Source: Welwitschia mirabilis (lineage: Eukaryota > Gnetophyta > Gnetopsida > Welwitschiales). Taken from it: 25,161 bases of DNA. The DNA lies in assembly GCA_051453625.1 (NCBI GenBank), contig JBOZIK010000001.1, forward strand, positions 227,174,433 through 227,199,593, written 5' to 3'. Shown here in pieces: positions 1-11,089 of the stretch. The position numbers were made by a program, and so were the translations under genes. Positions within the stretch are counted from its first letter, which is position 1. Each line of letters starts with the position of its first letter. The notes under the pieces were generated by a model, which saw only the letters and a program-made list of their open reading frames with translations, searched no databases and was not told the origin of the DNA.

Positions 1-231
1 GTAACTGTAGTGATGATGTTTTCAAATTTCATAGCTGGGACATTTTAATTGTCCAATGGATCATTAGGGTCTATTAATGTAATAAAATTTTAGTTTTAGT
101 TTCAATTTTACAATATTTTTTTCCTTAACAAATGGATAAATAATTTTAACAGATGGCCTCATTAGAGGCTATGGAAGCTCACTTTTTCATATTTCAAAAG
201 CGGAATGTGATAAACTTCCTTCCTGGCCCAT

Positions 232-327
232 AGGCTTCACATATGTCCTCTTGTACTGTCTTTGGGAGGGATTACCTTTAGGCTTTGACTATGTCCTTGT
301 GTGTTGTCTTTGGGCTGAATTTCCTCA
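232..327. repeat. 48-bp imperfect tandem duplication
   Basis: Two adjacent units (232-279 and 280-327) both begin AGGCTT and share the pattern 'tatgtcct...tgt(c)tttggg'. The unit is 16 codons long, and the duplication keeps the minus-strand reading frame of the possible exon it sits in. Confidence 0.6.
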
Positions 328-384
328 TGATCTACATTCTCCACCTTGGACTGCTCATCTCCATCTTCATCTTCTTCAGAAAAA
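237..384 (-). CDS. Possible terminal exon, acidic protein of unknown function
   Basis: Read on the minus strand, this stretch is open for about 49 codons and ends in TGA at 239-237. It starts with a run of acidic residues (SEEDEDGDEQ), then VENVDHEEIQ, then two related peptides, QPKDNTQGH and PPKDSTRGH. A pyrimidine-rich tract lies just upstream on the minus strand, with candidate acceptor AGs near 373 and 397, and an in-frame stop lies behind it. This fits a 3'-terminal coding exon preceded by an intron. The bias toward Glu, Asp and Lys, and a duplication that keeps the frame (48 bp, 16 residues), argue for real or formerly real coding. I do not recognise the family. It could also be a fragment of a degraded element or a chance open stretch. 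Confidence is low without transcript evidence. Confidence 0.25.
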
Positions 385-399
385 GAATCAGCTTAGTAT

Positions 400-3040
400 C
401 ATAATACTTAAATGAAAGAGCAAACTTACCTATTGTACAAACAAGTGAGGGTATAGGTTGGAAATATACTCCTTGTTGTCCCAAGTCTGCTGGATACAAT
501 GGTTTGAAATAACTTATAATAGAGAAGAGAGTTACTTATTGAACAAAATACAATAGGAAGCTAATCCATGAATTCATTGCTCCAATTCTATATACCAAGC
601 ATATAAGCACACCAATATAATTTGACTACTACAAGACTAGAGATAACATGTGGTCTTAATAGGCCATCAAGATTGAGGTAGCAACCTAGAAGGTCAAATG
701 AAAATTCAACGAGCCATTTTGACATATCTCAACAAAACCAAAATAGTGAATTGCTTTATGTGATTCTATGGCCTCCTTTGTTGCATATCTTGCATATTAA
801 CTTGTTGATTTTCTTTAGTTTGAATGGCATTTTCATCAATTTCTTTTTATCTTCTAAATTCTTATGCCTTGATCTTTGGTGCCTTGATTTTCTCTAATTC
901 TGGCGGGACAATATTTTGAACTTTGGACATCACAATGTTCATTTTGCTGCATAGATTCAAGACACTGACAATTTGTATACTGATTCTTTGCTAAAGCTTA
1001 TTAAAATATTAAGATATAATATAAGCATTTTGCAATAAGAAATAGTTCCTAAATTATCATCGGCTTTACGAAAGGCAGTAAAGATGTCCTGAAAAATTTT
1101 GTGAGTTATCTCATATAGGAATTCAGTAATCAAACCATATAAAATTATTGAAATGTGAAAGGGGAAAAGAGTACAAGATTTGGCTGGGAAAAACATAGGT
1201 TATCATAGAATAGAACCGCACAACAAAAGCATTTTTACCCTACATCATACATTATTAACAAATGAACATGCGAGTCAAGAAAGATACAAAGGCATTTGTG
1301 AAGAGAACACCCATTTGCACTTTGCCAGTTCTATATTACAATCCTTTGCAGTTTTTTCGAGAGTGGTCCAATTGCTACTTGCTTTCTATTTTGAAACCCT
1401 GATTATTATTTGTGGCTATTTGCCTTCAATTGCGGATCTAAGAAACCATACATTTTAAGACATTCTTTTTGTCCCTTTCTTATCCTTCCATATGCCTGAC
1501 AACTTAATAAATGGAAGTCTAGCAACCATTAAGAAGTTACTTACAATCAACCTCTTGAACTGTGTCCCTACTGTAGCTGGCCCAATGGATGGTTGCCATT
1601 GTTGGAGCTCTGTGGGGTTATGGCTCAAATTCCACTATTTTTTGTTTCAACAGTGATAAATATCATGAATGGTATACAATCTGAAAGGAAGAACAAGAAA
1701 GAGAGAAGTTCTAAATGGCTAAAAGAGGTTGAGGGGACCAGACAACCCTATAGAAAGTGGGGACAGGCTTAACTACTATCCAACTGGCAAAAATAGATGC
1801 GTGAGAGTATATCATGAACTGCTTATCAAATAATACCAGGAAAGGGATAAGGATAATCAGTGTCCTATGGAAGCATCTCCAATCCCTAATCCCCAAAGAT
1901 CCTTGTAATGTGGGAGACATAGGAATTGATAAGGGGTATAGGATGGGTTGTTTCATGACGTATGTTACTTCATGGTAATATTTGTCCACCCTTCCCCTTA
2001 AAAGTAGAGAGTGCTAGTTATATTGTCACTGGTTCACATAATTGCTGGATCCTATTGCTAGGGAATCTGCAAGGTACTAGTAACAACTAAATTTTGACAC
2101 TGAAATCAGTGTTGATTTTAACAAGGAAAGATTAAAAAGGTCAATGACATTGTAGTTGTTTTATGCTAGATAATAAAAGTGAATTTTGTCAATAAATGGT
2201 AAATAAAATTCTACTAGATGCAAGAAAGCGATGGGAAACTTGATATTACATGGCTAAAATTCTCTGGTGATGCTAAATATGTATAAATAATATAAGTGTA
2301 CTTTGCTTACAGAGGGCAAAAATCTTGCCAATCAGCTCAATTATTGAAATCTTGTTTGAGCTGAGTAGAAACATGGTTAAAGTTGACAATACATAATAGA
2401 CTTGAAAGAATAAAATTTAGGTTGGAACACAGTTGTCATAGGTAGGGAACATATGAACAATAAACAACTTCAAGATTACAGGCCATAGGTGACCATGTCA
2501 AAGTTATGCTCTTAAAACATGTACATGATGGTTGGAATCAAACAATCAACCTTTGTGACAAACCATACGAACATGTGATGAGTGGAATTCAATGCAACAT
2601 CATTAGCAATGATAATGTTCCAATCTAATTGACACGTTTGTCCACTATACAGGTAGCAAACATTTTATTTTGCATGAGCATATAGACTAGCAAACATCCA
2701 TTAACAAGGGGAGACATAGTTTTATTGTCCATGTCTGTACGGATATGTAGGTCCAACTCTGTTTACAGATGTTTATCAGTGATATTTAATATTAAATTAG
2801 AGACATTTTGGATATAATTATATGTCTGAGTGGACAAGATTTTTGAACACTACTCATTTCGACCTTGGAAATATTTTCACATGTTAGGCCATGTGTAAGT
2901 TTACATTTTACAAGTGCTTATTGGTTATTAGTAAAGAAAGTTACATCATCTTTAGTTCTTTATCCAAAAGTCAGATAATTGATCATGGTTTGCTCAGCTT
3001 GTTTAATTAAACTTGATACTTTCTACAGATTTTAATTATT
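400..3040. other. No recognisable gene; AT-rich intron-like or intergenic DNA
   Basis: I see no protein family, RNA gene or element termini here. Short open stretches exist (for example 957-1196 minus, 1180-1458 plus, 1711-1989 minus), but their translations look like random AT-rich reading. A consensus-like minus-strand splice donor (GTAAGT) sits at 1544-1539. It follows a short stretch at about 1545-1615 that is open on the minus strand, and this could be an exon end, but it lacks a convincing acceptor. Confidence 0.5.
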
Positions 3041-3065
3041 TATTTGTATTTTGTACTGATTTCAG

Positions 3066-3232
3066 GATTACACGTTAGTTTGGAATCCCTCCTATCAGAC
3101 ATTGAATTTCAAGATATAAATAAAGCTATGATAGTGCATGGTGGAAGGTCATATCCACAATTAAAATGCAATGATGGTGAACATATGCAAAATGATTTTG
3201 CAAATTCCATTGAGAGGAAGTTGGTTCTTTGA
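3066..3232 (+). CDS. Possible internal or terminal exon, unknown product
   Basis: A T-rich tract ending in 'gatttcag' at 3058-3065 is a good plant 3' splice site. The sequence after it is open to a TGA at 3230-3232, about 55 codons. It reads as a mixed, non-repetitive peptide (for example VSLESLLSDIEF and KAMIVHGGRS) unlike the low-complexity translations around it. Possible donors inside (GAAG|GTCA near 3148, GAGGAA|GTTG near 3219) would let it join a further exon before the stop. A second exon-like stretch lies about 440 bp downstream on the same strand, so the two may belong to one gene or pseudogene. I do not recognise the family. Confidence 0.3.
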
Positions 3233-3668
3233 GCTGATAATTAAATTATTTCTTTAATAATGACAAGGTCCTCTTATCTTATTTGAATTTTTCATGAACA
3301 AACAAGTACCAGCTGCGCTGCCCTCCTGGCTTCATAAGAAAAGTGATATGTGAAGTTCTGGGGCTTTTAAAATTAAATGTTACTTGGATATTTTTAGCTT
3401 TCACGAAAGGTTTAGGGCTCTTGTTTGCCTATCTTAATTCATGGGCACCATATTAAATAAAAGTTGTAAGTTAGAAGCGATAGTGAAAGAATTATTGATG
3501 TTGACACGTAGTTCTAAGTAGTAATAACTAAGGCTTTCAGAATTTCATTGTGTAAGAAAAATAAGCAGCACAGAGTGCTGACATAAGTAGCAATATTTAT
3601 AAAATACATGTAACTGAAATGCTCTTTTTGGTATTTATCATGTTATTTTGTCTTTCTATCACTTTCAG

Positions 3669-3731
3669 AAGTTTAAGATCATGCAGGTTTCTGTAATTCA
3701 GTTGGACACATCAGTTGACACCTTAGAGAAA
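3669..3731 (+). CDS. Possible 63-nt internal exon, unknown product
   Basis: This 63-nt stretch is bracketed by a pyrimidine-rich acceptor ('tctatcactttcag', ending at 3668) and a donor beginning GTATGA at 3732. Its length is exactly 21 codons and it is open, reading KFKIMQVSV...LDTSVDTLEK, with hydrophobic spacing that looks like a short amphipathic or coiled-coil helix. The combination of acceptor, donor and open frame is better than for other candidates in this part of the window. The donor is immediately followed by a 44-bp tandem duplication and a 19-T run, ordinary intron content. The family is unknown. It might be the neighbour of the exon candidate at 3066-3232. Confidence 0.33.
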
Positions 3732-3742
3732 GTATGATATCG

Positions 3743-3830
3743 TTTCTAATTTGTAAAAATTAGTAAAATATCTATGCATTCCTCCATTTCTAATTTGTAA
3801 AAATTAGTAAAATATCCATGCATTCCTCTT
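3743..3830. repeat. 44-bp tandem duplication next to a poly-T run
   Basis: Units 3743-3786 and 3787-3830 are nearly identical, beginning 'tttctaatttgtaaaaatta' and both containing 'atgcattcctc'. A run of 19 T follows at 3829-3847. The high identity suggests a recent duplication or slippage event. Confidence 0.85.
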
Positions 3831-3849
3831 TTTTTTTTTTTTTTTTTGG

Positions 3850-6000
3850 TGATGTTGTAATCGATTCAATCTAAACAGTGGCTTAAAAATATGATCAATT
3901 AGGTAATGTTTCAAGCAATCAGGAATTCATTTGCTTCTGTACTACACTTTATGGAAAAGATATATGGAACCTTCAGCATATTAATTTTGTCTAGTTACTA
4001 ATCCACAAGTGATACAAGTCTTTGAGTGCTCACAATTTCATGTTTAATCATTAAAGTTGTGTTCCATGTGTTGGGATACTTTGATTATGTTGATTCTTTG
4101 ACAACAAATAATTAATGCTTATGTAAAAATAATACGTGATTGTCAAAAATGGTATATCATGGAAGAAGGCTTTTAGCACCAAACACCACTTGTAGTAACC
4201 AAAGGTAAGTTCTTTGTTACCTTGTTTCTTGTTTAGCCATGGCCTTATTGCAAGCAAGTTTGCTAATATCTTGAAGGACTTTGAGATTGGAGTGGAGCGA
4301 ATGCTTGCACTCAATATATTAATCAAGGTAGGTTCATTAAGACATTGATCAGGTGAATGTAGTAGAAACAAAGAATTGGTGTGGGACATGTCTTAGTCCA
4401 CAAGAATGATTGATATTGATTATTCTAAGCCAGGATTGGGATGTAACACACATTCACATGCACATTACATGAGTCAATGAAATTCAATTTTATGTATAAT
4501 AAATAAAAAAACAAAGTTGATTTTTAAGTTGTGTTGTTTCGTTTTTCATTTTTTGTCATTTTTTAAAGTGGAATAGGTGAAGAGAGGTACTAGTGCAAGA
4601 CTTGCATCTCTTTTAACATGAGAACACTGCATAAGCTCTTGTGAAGGAATAAGAGGTGCTTTGAGAAAAATCCTAAGAAGCTTATAAAACCTTATGTAGA
4701 GTTTGCCGGATGAAACTTTCTAAGATAAGAAGTCAATCTGATTAGCTAGAGGAAACCTTTAAAGCTAAGGGGTTGATTTCTTATTACATTCCAATAGATT
4801 GAGTATATAAATTTTATCCTTACACTAAATAAAGATGGGTAAATGGAACCCAAAGGAAAGATGCAATGAGAGAATGCCATAGAGAGTAGAAATAAGTAAA
4901 GCTAAGCTTAACACAAATATTTAAAGTTCTTTTTAGAGTGAGAAAGCTCATGTTGTGGACTTACATTGAAGCGTGTAGTCTTTTATTATTTTGCATAAGA
5001 TTTATAATTACATAAATAGTCAATCAGTTGTTTATGTTAAATATTTCCATTTTTAAGTGCATAAATCCACTTGTCTCTAATGACCTTAGCCATAGGTGTT
5101 CTTTGCATGATTTGCATATCATAATATGTTTTCATTTACTCAATGATTGCATAACGAGTATTTCTTTCCTTGGATGTTATTAGTTGAGAAATAATTGAAC
5201 AAACATAAAATATTTAAAAGTTAAATAAGAGGAGTCTTTTTTCATAACATTTATATAGATTTCTCTTAATGTTTGTAGAAAGAGAATCTCATCGTATGGT
5301 TGATGTAAGTCTTATGTTTGTAATGTGGTCATGTTCCTAGATTCTTGTCTCTAATATTAACACAAATCATATCTATATATTGATAATTTGGGAATCTACT
5401 CTCTTTGTTCCATAGATGCACTAATGTCTCTAATATCCTGAAGCCTACGTCTAACCTAGAAATCACCAACATATGTTTTTTAGGTTAAAAAGAGTGTGTT
5501 CTTTGGTAAAGCTTCATATTAAGATAAAATTAGTCAATTTTAAATATAATGCTGTAATGTTTTCACTAAGAGTAGACATAAAAATAAATAATAAAAATTC
5601 ACTAGTCTCTAAATATGTTATAGTTAATACCATGAGACGTGTAGCATTGACATCTTGGTTGCTAGAAAGACTAATAGTCATGTATATCATAGACTTAAAT
5701 ATTTCTACGTAATATAACCTTTCTTTAAAAGGAAACCACCATCTCCTAGCTCTTGTTCTTTACTAGTGACTTCATCCATCTTTGTCTCTAGTAGATAGGA
5801 AAACTCAATGTTCCTTTTAGTCCATTGTTGAAGAATGGTGTCTTCTCATAAGGGGTGGTTGTAACCTACATTTCTGTTAAAATCTTTAGTTTGCTTCAGA
5901 GGATTAAGGTCCTTCATGTCCACTTCCAAAATTAAGGTGTAGTATATGGGAATCTTTTTTTTGACCTTTAGCTATTGTTGTTGTCTTGGGATTTGACCAA
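3850..6000. other. No recognisable gene or element
   Basis: Reading both strands I find no domain signature. The minus-strand open stretch at 4051-4389 (112 codons) is the longest one here, but it shows no motif, no splice context and no relative I can name. The rest is AT-rich, with frequent stops in every frame. Confidence 0.5.
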
Positions 6001-6004
6001 TATT

Positions 6005-6335
6005 AGCACCTTTGGATGCTTTTTCTGCTGCGAGTTCATCAACAATTCGAAGTCCTTTATTGAGTTGTAAAGGGCCTATTTAACTTTATCCAACATATCC
6101 ATTTGCTTTAGATGGTTGTCTTCTTTTTCAGGAGTGATGTTGTTTTCAAGTTGTAGAGAAGCTAGTCTACTTTATCCAAAATATCCATGTGCTTTAGATG
6201 GTTGTCTTCTTTCTTAGGAGCTAACTTGTTTTCAACTTCCATTTCCTTAGGATTTAGTGTTGCTAATTCTTCTTTATAGGCTAGAGTTAGCATTTCATAA
6301 CTTTCTAATGTCATCAATTTCATTATTTTTTTCAT
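6005..6335 (-). pseudogene. Decayed coding stretch with duplicated Lys/Asp-rich peptide
   Basis: On the minus strand an ATG at 6335-6333 opens a 57-residue frame ending in TAG at 6164-6162. It contains YEMLTLAYKEELATLN and then ENKLAPKKEDNHLKHMDILD. Downstream, in a shifted frame, a second copy reads ENNITPEKEDNHLKQMDMLD and continues for some 25 residues past a stop. Conservation of the peptide between the two copies (KEDNHLK-MD-LDKV) indicates that this was once a translated, charged and probably helical protein. The DNA duplication is 86 bp, not a multiple of three, so it shifts the frame. I do not recognise the family. It may be a fragment of a mobile-element protein or of a host low-complexity protein. 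Confidence 0.35.
6085..6256. repeat. 86-bp tandem duplication
   Basis: Units 6085-6170 and 6171-6256 both begin 'tttatccaa.atatccat' and share 'gctttagatggttgtcttct' near their middle. Similarity is strong in the first half and fades in the second. Confidence 0.7.
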
Positions 6336-6345
6336 CTTTTGAGGG

Positions 6346-6360
6346 TTTTTTTTTTTTTTT
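6346..6360. repeat. Poly-T run
   Basis: Fifteen consecutive T, directly upstream on the minus strand of the start of the decayed coding stretch (as poly-A on that strand). Confidence 0.9.
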
Positions 6361-6452
6361 AATTAACATTGAGATTTGGATACAATGAATCCAAATATTT
6401 TGAATGTCTTTCAACACATGCCATTTTTCTTGGAGAGTTCTTTTCAGTTATT

Positions 6453-6530
6453 GAAGCATTTTTTGATTCTAGACAAAACCTTAGTATGGGGGAAGCATTT
6501 TTTGATTCTAGACAAAACCTTAGTATAGGT
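6453..6530. repeat. 39-bp near-perfect tandem duplication
   Basis: Units 6453-6491 and 6492-6530 both begin 'gaagcattttttgattctag' and differ at about one base near the end. The unit length is 13 codons, so the plus-strand frame 6369-6605 stays open through it, but that frame shows no protein signature. Confidence 0.9.
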
Positions 6531-6994
6531 TTTTATTCTTCCTATTTCCATTTCTTTAGGGTCCAATGTTCCTTCCAAAATAGTAGTCATTTAAAATACC
6601 TTTGATAAAGTGCATTCATTATAAATCAATGTCAAAAGAAAATAAATATTTTATTTTTCACAAAAAGACAAACCTCCAAATTTTTCTTTCCAATTCTTGT
6701 AAAACCCCTAGTCCTAGAAGAAAACCTTACCAGTAAGTTTGAGGATTTCAAAATGGATTCCTAAATCCAAACATCAAGATCCAAACTCTAAAGCTTAAAC
6801 TTATGCGTGTCCCATCTAGAAAATCGTACCTTATCTAGCTCAAAATTCCTAAACTTCAAGGATGAAAAATCTATCCAAGAACACCAAAATAATTAATATC
6901 CTTCAATATTTTAAAGCATTGAGTCTTATTTCAATAATATAAACAAGCTAAATGTTGTCCCAACTGATTTAATTGCAATATAATAACCCCAATT

Positions 6995-7094
6995 NNNNNN
7001 NNNNNNNNNNNNNNNNNNNNNNNNNNNNNNNNNNNNNNNNNNNNNNNNNNNNNNNNNNNNNNNNNNNNNNNNNNNNNNNNNNNNNNNNNNNNNN
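6995..7094. other. Assembly gap (100 N)
   Basis: Exactly 100 N, the conventional placeholder for a gap of unknown length. It lies 57 bp before a long pyrimidine-rich tract, which probably caused the break. Confidence 0.97.
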
Positions 7095-7151
7095 CCTCAT
7101 ATTCAAGAGTTGCATGTTAGTCCAACCCATAAACATTGTCTTTGCCTTAAA

Positions 7152-7320
7152 TCTCTCTCTCTCTCTCTCTCTTTCCACCCTTCCCTACCCCCACTCCCCC
7201 TCTCTCTCTCATCTCCATTCTCCCTCCCTCCCTCTCTCCTTTCCCTCCACTCTCTCCCTCTTTCTCTCTCTTTCTCCCTTCCCCCGCCCCTCTCTTTCAC
7301 TCTCTTTTCTTTTTTTTCCC
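7152..7320 (+). repeat. Pyrimidine-rich tract with (CT)n microsatellite
   Basis: About 170 bp almost entirely of C and T on this strand. It starts with about 10 CT units and continues as CCCT/CTTT mixtures, with only a handful of A and one G. Mirror-like homopyrimidine tracts can form triplex (H-) DNA. The open frames across it (Ser/Leu-rich on plus, Arg/Glu-rich on minus) are artefacts of the repeat. Confidence 0.95.
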
Positions 7321-7329
7321 TTTGGTTCT

Positions 7330-10300
7330 TTTAGCAGTTCTAAAAAATTAAGTTCACTTCTATAGCTAGGTAGATTCATTTGCAAAAAAAATTCTAATCG
7401 ATCTATGAAATTGATTGTCCATTGGTCCCGCTTCCCTCAATGTTATTGATTTCGACATTTTTATCTTTTCTATCTTTACACTTGCTTTCAATTTTTTCAC
7501 TAAATATACTATCATTTTTTTCAAAGAAACTCCTAGTTGCAATTAGTGTCTCATAAAATGGTTCCACCTAGTGTGGCTACTCAATAAGTTTTACAAATTT
7601 GAATGTGCTATTTCTGTTAGCTTCAACATGCTTGATTAACCACTACATCTAATCATGTCTTGAGTGACTTCAAAAGCACACCAAGTTCGAAACATCAAAT
7701 CATATGAAGATTTCATGAAGCACTAAAAGATGCTTCTCTAACAACGGTTTGTTGCTTTCAAATTCCATTTCTGCATTGGAAGATATTAAATCGATGTTAA
7801 ATGATCTTTCTTTTTCTTTCATGCATGCTAGGTCTTTTGTGCTGAGTCTTTAAAGCACTTATCAGAAAGAACCCATGGTTTAAAATTGGTATGTCCCATG
7901 ACCTTTCCTCTACATATTCTAGCCTCTAAAGATCCTTTAACACTTGTAAAAATCTCCTATAGCTCTATTTCTTAACAAAGTACTATCTTAACTTTTAGTT
8001 AAGGTTGAGGCCTTATAGATGTAAGCAATACATTAGACTCCCTAAATGTGGTTTTTACCCTCTTGTATGTACTCATTAGTTTCAACATATCATTTATATG
8101 TTATTCTCATAGTAATTATGAATAAAAGCATTTATATGATATATATACATTTATGCACGTCATAAGTAAGAACAAATGAAAACACGTAATGAGTATATGT
8201 AATAAATTAACCATAAATATGTTGACATAACTTTAATGACATCTTCAAAGCAGGATAATTAACATGCATGCTTCTTCATAAAATAGTTTCATATATTCTA
8301 ATTTGCATGACTATAATGATTTTTTCATATTATATCTTAATTCACTTTTTGTGATATACTCTTAAGACATTGGAATATAGTCACACAGATCACATGGTTT
8401 AATGATGAGGTTATCTCACTAATTAAGATTGTATTATAAATATGTTATATTTGTAATAATGTTGTGCTTGCTTTTATGCATTCTTAGATGTATTACTAGG
8501 GCAATGCTTACTTGGTGTTTATAGTAATTATGGTCATTTATCACATATCTTTATTGATGAATTAGGGGTTTAAAGATAATCAATTTCTATTAATTTGTCT
8601 ATTAAGTTTGAAGTGAACACATTCATTAAGTGTTTATAAATGTGGTGAGGTTTAGAGGGTACCCAATCCCCTTTCACCCTCTCCTTCCAAAATATAACTC
8701 ATTCTTAATAACATCTCATAATAACCTGGGGTATCTCCAAAAATTGACAACATTCTACCTACTTTGACAAGGGCTTGACCAATAATCAATTGTTCATACA
8801 TCAACAAATTTTTGTGGAAGATAACCATCAACCTATCATCTCCTTTGTTTTGTGTAACAAGCGCGTTTCCATTGGATAAAGATTTTATGAATCTTTAGTC
8901 TATGAGAAACTTTTCCTATGTTCATACAACAAATAAGGAGTTTACTTGAAATGATAGATAGCCTCATTTAATTTTCATATAGTTTTAATGCTATGGATTT
9001 TAAAATATTGTATATAAATTGCTTCGTCCAACCCAACATACAGAATACAACCTTAACACTAATCTAGTATAATTAATAGTTTTGTTAAATGCAAGATAGA
9101 TAACTATTCTACATGTTTTAATGTGAATCATTGTTAAACATTTTTTTTAACGAATTTTATACTGCATTTTTATGAGTTCTTTTACCATAATATGAAAGTT
9201 GAATTTGTAAAATGAATTATTTTCTTTTGATTTAATAGTATACCCTCTGAGTCTACTGTTATTTTCCTTGGCTTTATAGTGTACTTGTTATTAGTTTGCA
9301 TACAATAGTACACTTCACATTTGAATGTATTTAAATAAAGTAGGTCATTTTTTTAATAGCTTAATTATCATGTAAAGTACATTCATCCAAAATTTTAACT
9401 AGCAAAATGTTTACAATTGATCATATAGTTAATATGGCTTTACTTCACTATGAGATATGCATATTAACTTATTACTTAAAGACCATATTTTCTTTTTAGA
9501 TATCCAATTTCATAAGGTAAATAACATGAATATGGATCTTATTTTACTTTGTTGGGACTCCCAAAATTCATGAGACATAATCCTCTTTTTCATCATCTAA
9601 TCTAAGCTTTGTCTCTTATATCTTTCTCAATTCTACACTTGAAAACAATACAAAGACTTCTTTTTCTATTGTATTAGACATACCTAGTCACATCTTGACT
9701 AATCATCGTACTTATGTTATCCTTCTAATGGTATTCTTTCCCTTGAACTACTAATGCATCAAATTAGCATAAGTGATCTCATAGAAAGTTTCTCTAATGT
9801 ATTGATTTTCACTTCCAAACATCTCTTATCTAATCTCTTTTTGAATTTAGAAAACCCTCTAGCCATATCATGCATTTGTTGTAACTTTTATAATCTACAT
9901 AATTCAATGTACTATGCGAGATTTCCATGATATCTTCTATCCTAGCACCATGCATCGTATTAGTTCTTGGATGCAATAAATATGTCTAAAATGTGTGGGT
10001 ATCAAACTTAAGATATCCCATCAATTTCTTCTAATTGATGAAGAAACACACAATACCTAATTTTTATGATATCTTTTGCACTTTACTATCAAACAAGTTT
10101 CCCATTATGTATTTCCATCCTACATGGTTTACTGAACACCAAAGTTGAGCATTTTCTATCTCTTTCTCACATGTAAGTGGTTCAAATTGGAGGTTTCCTT
10201 CCATTGTGCTTACAATCTTTAAAGGAATGAGGAATTTCCCCCAAACCCTTTTATTGATTCTGTCAATTTGAAAATTTCATTCCTTTTTCCAAACCCCAAG

Positions 10301-10350
10301 TTATTAAGGCTTAAAATGTTGTTTCCTCTCTCTTGTCAATCTTTAACTTA
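7330..10350. other. No recognisable gene; AT-rich, probably decayed repeats
   Basis: Three kilobases with no sustained open frame, no element termini and no RNA gene that I can see. The base composition is uniformly AT-rich. The part next to the LINE remnant (about 9500-10350) could be the 3' portion of that insertion on the minus strand, but nothing in it proves this. Confidence 0.45.
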
Positions 10351-10358
10351 TGCCTTGT

Positions 10359-10482
10359 ACCTCCAAACAACTTCTTCCGCATGGCTTGGACAACTTCACA
10401 ATGTAATACAATGTGATTAAGGGTTTCTTATCATTATTGGATAACACCTACTAGGTAGATTAATTCTCTCTTTTTCAAGTTA
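10359..10482 (-). pseudogene. LINE (L1-like) reverse transcriptase C-terminal remnant
   Basis: On the minus strand the translation gives NLKKREL, then in a shifted frame LPSRCYP, then ETLNHIVLHCEVVQAMRKKLFG (69 nt ending near 10359). This order matches the zinc-binding region near the C-terminus of plant L1-like LINE proteins, where a 'L-x-R-x-x-L-x-x-R-C' block is followed by a Cys pair and then 'E-T-x-x-H-x-x-x-H-C'. The second half is well kept. The Cys pair is damaged: one Cys survives and the second is gone. A weaker continuation may run upstream to about 11000, where minus-strand peptides such as WDEFKDVENVIGSI resemble the segment preceding this domain. Only a fragment remains, and stops and frameshifts make it non-functional. 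Confidence 0.55.
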
Positions 10483-11089
10483 TGTTTGGTTTGATAACTT
10501 GTTTCTTAAGAAAATGTAAAGTAAGAGCAATAATTATTATCATTTAAAAATGCTTTTAACCTTCTTATCTTTAAAAAAATTAAAGTATCTTTCTAGTTGT
10601 AGGTATGCTAGCTTTCTGTGTATTACTTTAAAAATTACAACAATCTAAAGTGACTTATCAATTTCACATCTAAAAGGATAATATTGTTTTCTAAATAACT
10701 TTACAATTCACTTGAATATTGCACTTAGCCTCCAGCACTTTGGTAAACTTATCTCTTGTAGTGAAAATATTTTGTCCTTTTACCTTGAAAATATAAAATA
10801 ACATTCATGTGTGATTATATCCAACATTTTAAAGTAAATCTTAAAATAGTAATTCCCATGTAGAGCTATTTATATTTTTCCCAATAAATCTTAGACCAGG
10901 TTAATAATGATGGGATAGAACCAATAACATTCTCCACATCTTTGAACTCATCCCACTGTAAATTTGTAATAACAATCTTCGCCATCTAAATCCATCTTTC
11001 CACTAAACATGATAATAGCCACCTATATGAACTCAAGTCTTTATGTATGGTTTGATAATCTCCTTTGCTAGTTTCAACTTCAAACATGA

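Noticed and set aside
1545-1615. Possible minus-strand exon before a GTAAGT donor
   Set aside because: The donor fits, but there is no convincing acceptor and the short peptide matches nothing I know; not enough to annotate.
4051-4389. 112-codon minus-strand frame
   Set aside because: Longest open frame outside the elements, but it has no recognisable motif, no splice or promoter context, and amino-acid use typical of AT-rich non-coding DNA.
5270-5740. Suspected copia-like fragment on the minus strand
   Set aside because: A few peptides looked loosely retroelement-like, but no conserved motif could be placed in order.
7103-7365. Ser/Leu-rich and Arg/Glu-rich open frames on both strands
   Set aside because: These are translations of the CT-rich simple repeat; such repeats are open in several frames without coding.
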